Source of the DNA: Nymphaea colorata | Lineage: Eukaryota; Streptophyta; Magnoliopsida; Nymphaeales; Nymphaeaceae | Assembly (NCBI RefSeq): GCF_008831285.2 | Contig: NC_045141.1 | Location: forward strand, 23,207,742-23,271,741 | Direction of reading: 5' to 3' | Length of the DNA: 64,000 nt | In this document: in pieces, positions 62,665 through 64,000 of the stretch | Position numbering within the stretch: the stretch's first letter is position 1 | How the letters are laid out: the number at the start of each line of letters is the position of its first letter | Made by a program: the position numbers and the translations under genes | Notes under the pieces: generated by a model | What the model saw: only the letters and a program-made list of their open reading frames with translations | What the model was told of the DNA's origin: nothing | Databases searched by the model: none

Positions 62665-63480
62665 TTAGTGGCTGTTGTCTGAAATGGGACCAGAAACAAG
62701 AGAATCATCCACAGCCTTGACTGCCGGGCCCCCACACGATCTTGCAACAGAATCAAAGAGCTTCTCAATCTCTGGCGCACATCGCGTAAATGACCGATTC
62801 CAGAAGTTGTATAAAGGGTTCTGTCACAAACAAGCATTTTTTTTTCCCTCAGATATTGTTTTTGATGGGCGAGAGAGAGAAAGAGATAGAGAGAGGGGGT
62901 CCAAAAAGCTATTACTTAAGAGAAGGAGAGGCAGATAGGTTTCACCTTTATGAGTTCAATGAAAGTTATAAGTAACCCCCAAGGGTGTGGCCGGTTGACA
63001 ATCAGGCGCTCTAACAGCACCCTTGTAATCTGCTCTTGGATGATATCCTGAAGAAGCCAAGCAACAACATAAAACAAATATGTAAAACCACATCCAAATT
63101 TCAAATTCCTAGCAAGAGACAGAGAGAGAGAATCACATATTCCTGACGTTAGATTGAGAATCAATCCATCAACATGGTCATATGAGATTTCAGCAAGGTG
63201 TTTTATTTGCAATACTGGAGAAAAAGACGTAGGCAATGAAAAATAGACTCACTTGATTTGCTTCAGCAAAGAGGAAAAGGAGAACACAGGAGAAAAAATG
63301 GGTATGGTTGTTCGGATAGCGCAGTTGATTTGCAACTGCATTTAAGAAAAGATAGCGCCCTTCTGTATCCAAATCCACGATTAGCTTCTGAAAAATATCC
63401 ATGTAGGCACTATTTGTCATCCTTGGAGTTGGAACTGCAAGCTGTTGTGGCGCTGACTTGCTCTGCATTTGCTGGATCTC
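62665..63480 (-). CDS. NOT1: CCR4-NOT complex subunit 1 (NOT1), C-terminal exons only
   Basis: Scaffold of the CCR4-NOT deadenylase, acting in cytoplasmic mRNA decay. The last three coding exons are 63480-63253, 63047-62946 and 62820-62665, all phase 0, giving the final 161 residues. Highly conserved NOT1 blocks are present: [96 protein letters not shown]. The rest of this very large gene must continue past the right edge. The interval 63481-64000 appears to be intron. The acceptor of the first exon here is TTAGCAG, a tandem NAGNAG site that could add one Gln. The stop TAA is at 62667-62665. Confidence 0.95.
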
Positions 63481-63483
63481 CTG

Positions 63484-64000
63484 CTAAGGAAGTCAAAAGA
63501 CAATGAGAAGCTGAAAGGCAGTAAATGGTACTATTCTTCCCAAAGGGTGTTCGATGCCCTTGATAAAACGGAAAACCCGAGGTCAGACTTTTTGTCCTTT
63601 TTTAACAGATGAGGGTGCAAGCTGAAGTCCCCTACTGAACTCTACCTCAGTTTCATGAGCACCTGCACGGCCAGGACAATTTCTCTGCAGAAGAGAACTG
63701 TTTGGCCCATCAAACATGCCTAAAGGAAGGCAACATGAAATAGATAAGGGAGACTGGATGTCCACGATTACTTCGTCAACAAATTAATCTAAAGTTAGAT
63801 CGCAAAAAATTGGTGAGAAAGATGGTAATCGGAATGTTTACACATTTCATTCCTTATATAAGTCAGGATAACATCCTGCTCTTCTACTATCTCATACAAC
63901 TAATGATCCAGTGGCCAGCCAGCTCTACCAAAGCAAAGGACCGAAGACAGACATGCAATAAAGCATAAGCTGAACACTCATAATTGCAATACATCCATTG
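63484..64000 (-). other. Probable NOT1 intron reaching the window edge
   Basis: The expected preceding NOT1 block (RYNVPLINSLVLYVGMQ-like) is not found on the minus strand up to 64000, so its exon should lie beyond. A 60-codon open frame (63765-63583) inside has no NOT1 similarity. Confidence 0.6.

Noticed and set aside
63583-63765. 60-codon minus-strand frame upstream of the NOT1 exons
   Set aside because: No similarity to the expected NOT1 sequence; it probably lies in an intron.

Overview
This is plant nuclear DNA. The genes are split by GT-AG introns, lie on both strands at about one per 8 kb, and are separated by AT-rich DNA full of AT/CT microsatellites and small duplications. Every protein family found is a plant or general eukaryotic one: an Agenet/G2484-1-like protein, a plant O-fucosyltransferase, a miR156-targeted SBP-box factor, a GPI-type matrixin, a small PHD protein, a fibrillin, a remorin and NOT1. 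The AT-rich background and non-grass-like coding bias suggest an angiosperm other than a grass. I cannot name the species.

Layout, left to right. 2-9942 (+): the 3' 14 coding exons of a very large Agenet (Tudor-like) protein whose 5' end lies outside the window. 9943-11077: a convergent spacer with a perfect 3 x 34-bp tandem repeat. 18229-11078 (-): a nine-exon O-fucosyltransferase, with a predicted 5'UTR intron and mobile-element-like insertions in its introns. 18230-28363: about 10 kb with no recognisable gene. 28364-34357 (+): a three-exon SPL transcription factor with a miR156 target site in exon 3 and nested upstream ORFs before its start. 36958-38046 (+): an intronless, GC-rich matrix metalloproteinase. 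38047-43848: decayed repeats. 44825-43849 (-): a two-exon PHD-finger protein. 44826-52662: no gene, but a long near-perfect hairpin and a tRNA/SINE-like piece. 56390-52663 (-): a plastid fibrillin of three exons. 57319-60207 (+): a six-exon remorin, divergent from the fibrillin. 62665-63480 (-): the last three coding exons of NOT1, convergent with the remorin; the gene continues past the right edge.

The genes do not form a cluster or pathway; this looks like an ordinary plant gene neighbourhood. Exon boundaries were read by hand from splice dinucleotides, reading-frame phase and family conservation, and every junction keeps frame. Family assignments and statements about homologues come from memory of the families, since no search was possible. 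I found no convincing new multi-gene system. The best unexplained signals are the hairpin at 50231-50367, the 43-nt near-palindrome in an O-fucosyltransferase intron, the SPL leader uORFs and the intronic insertion at about 14135-15180.
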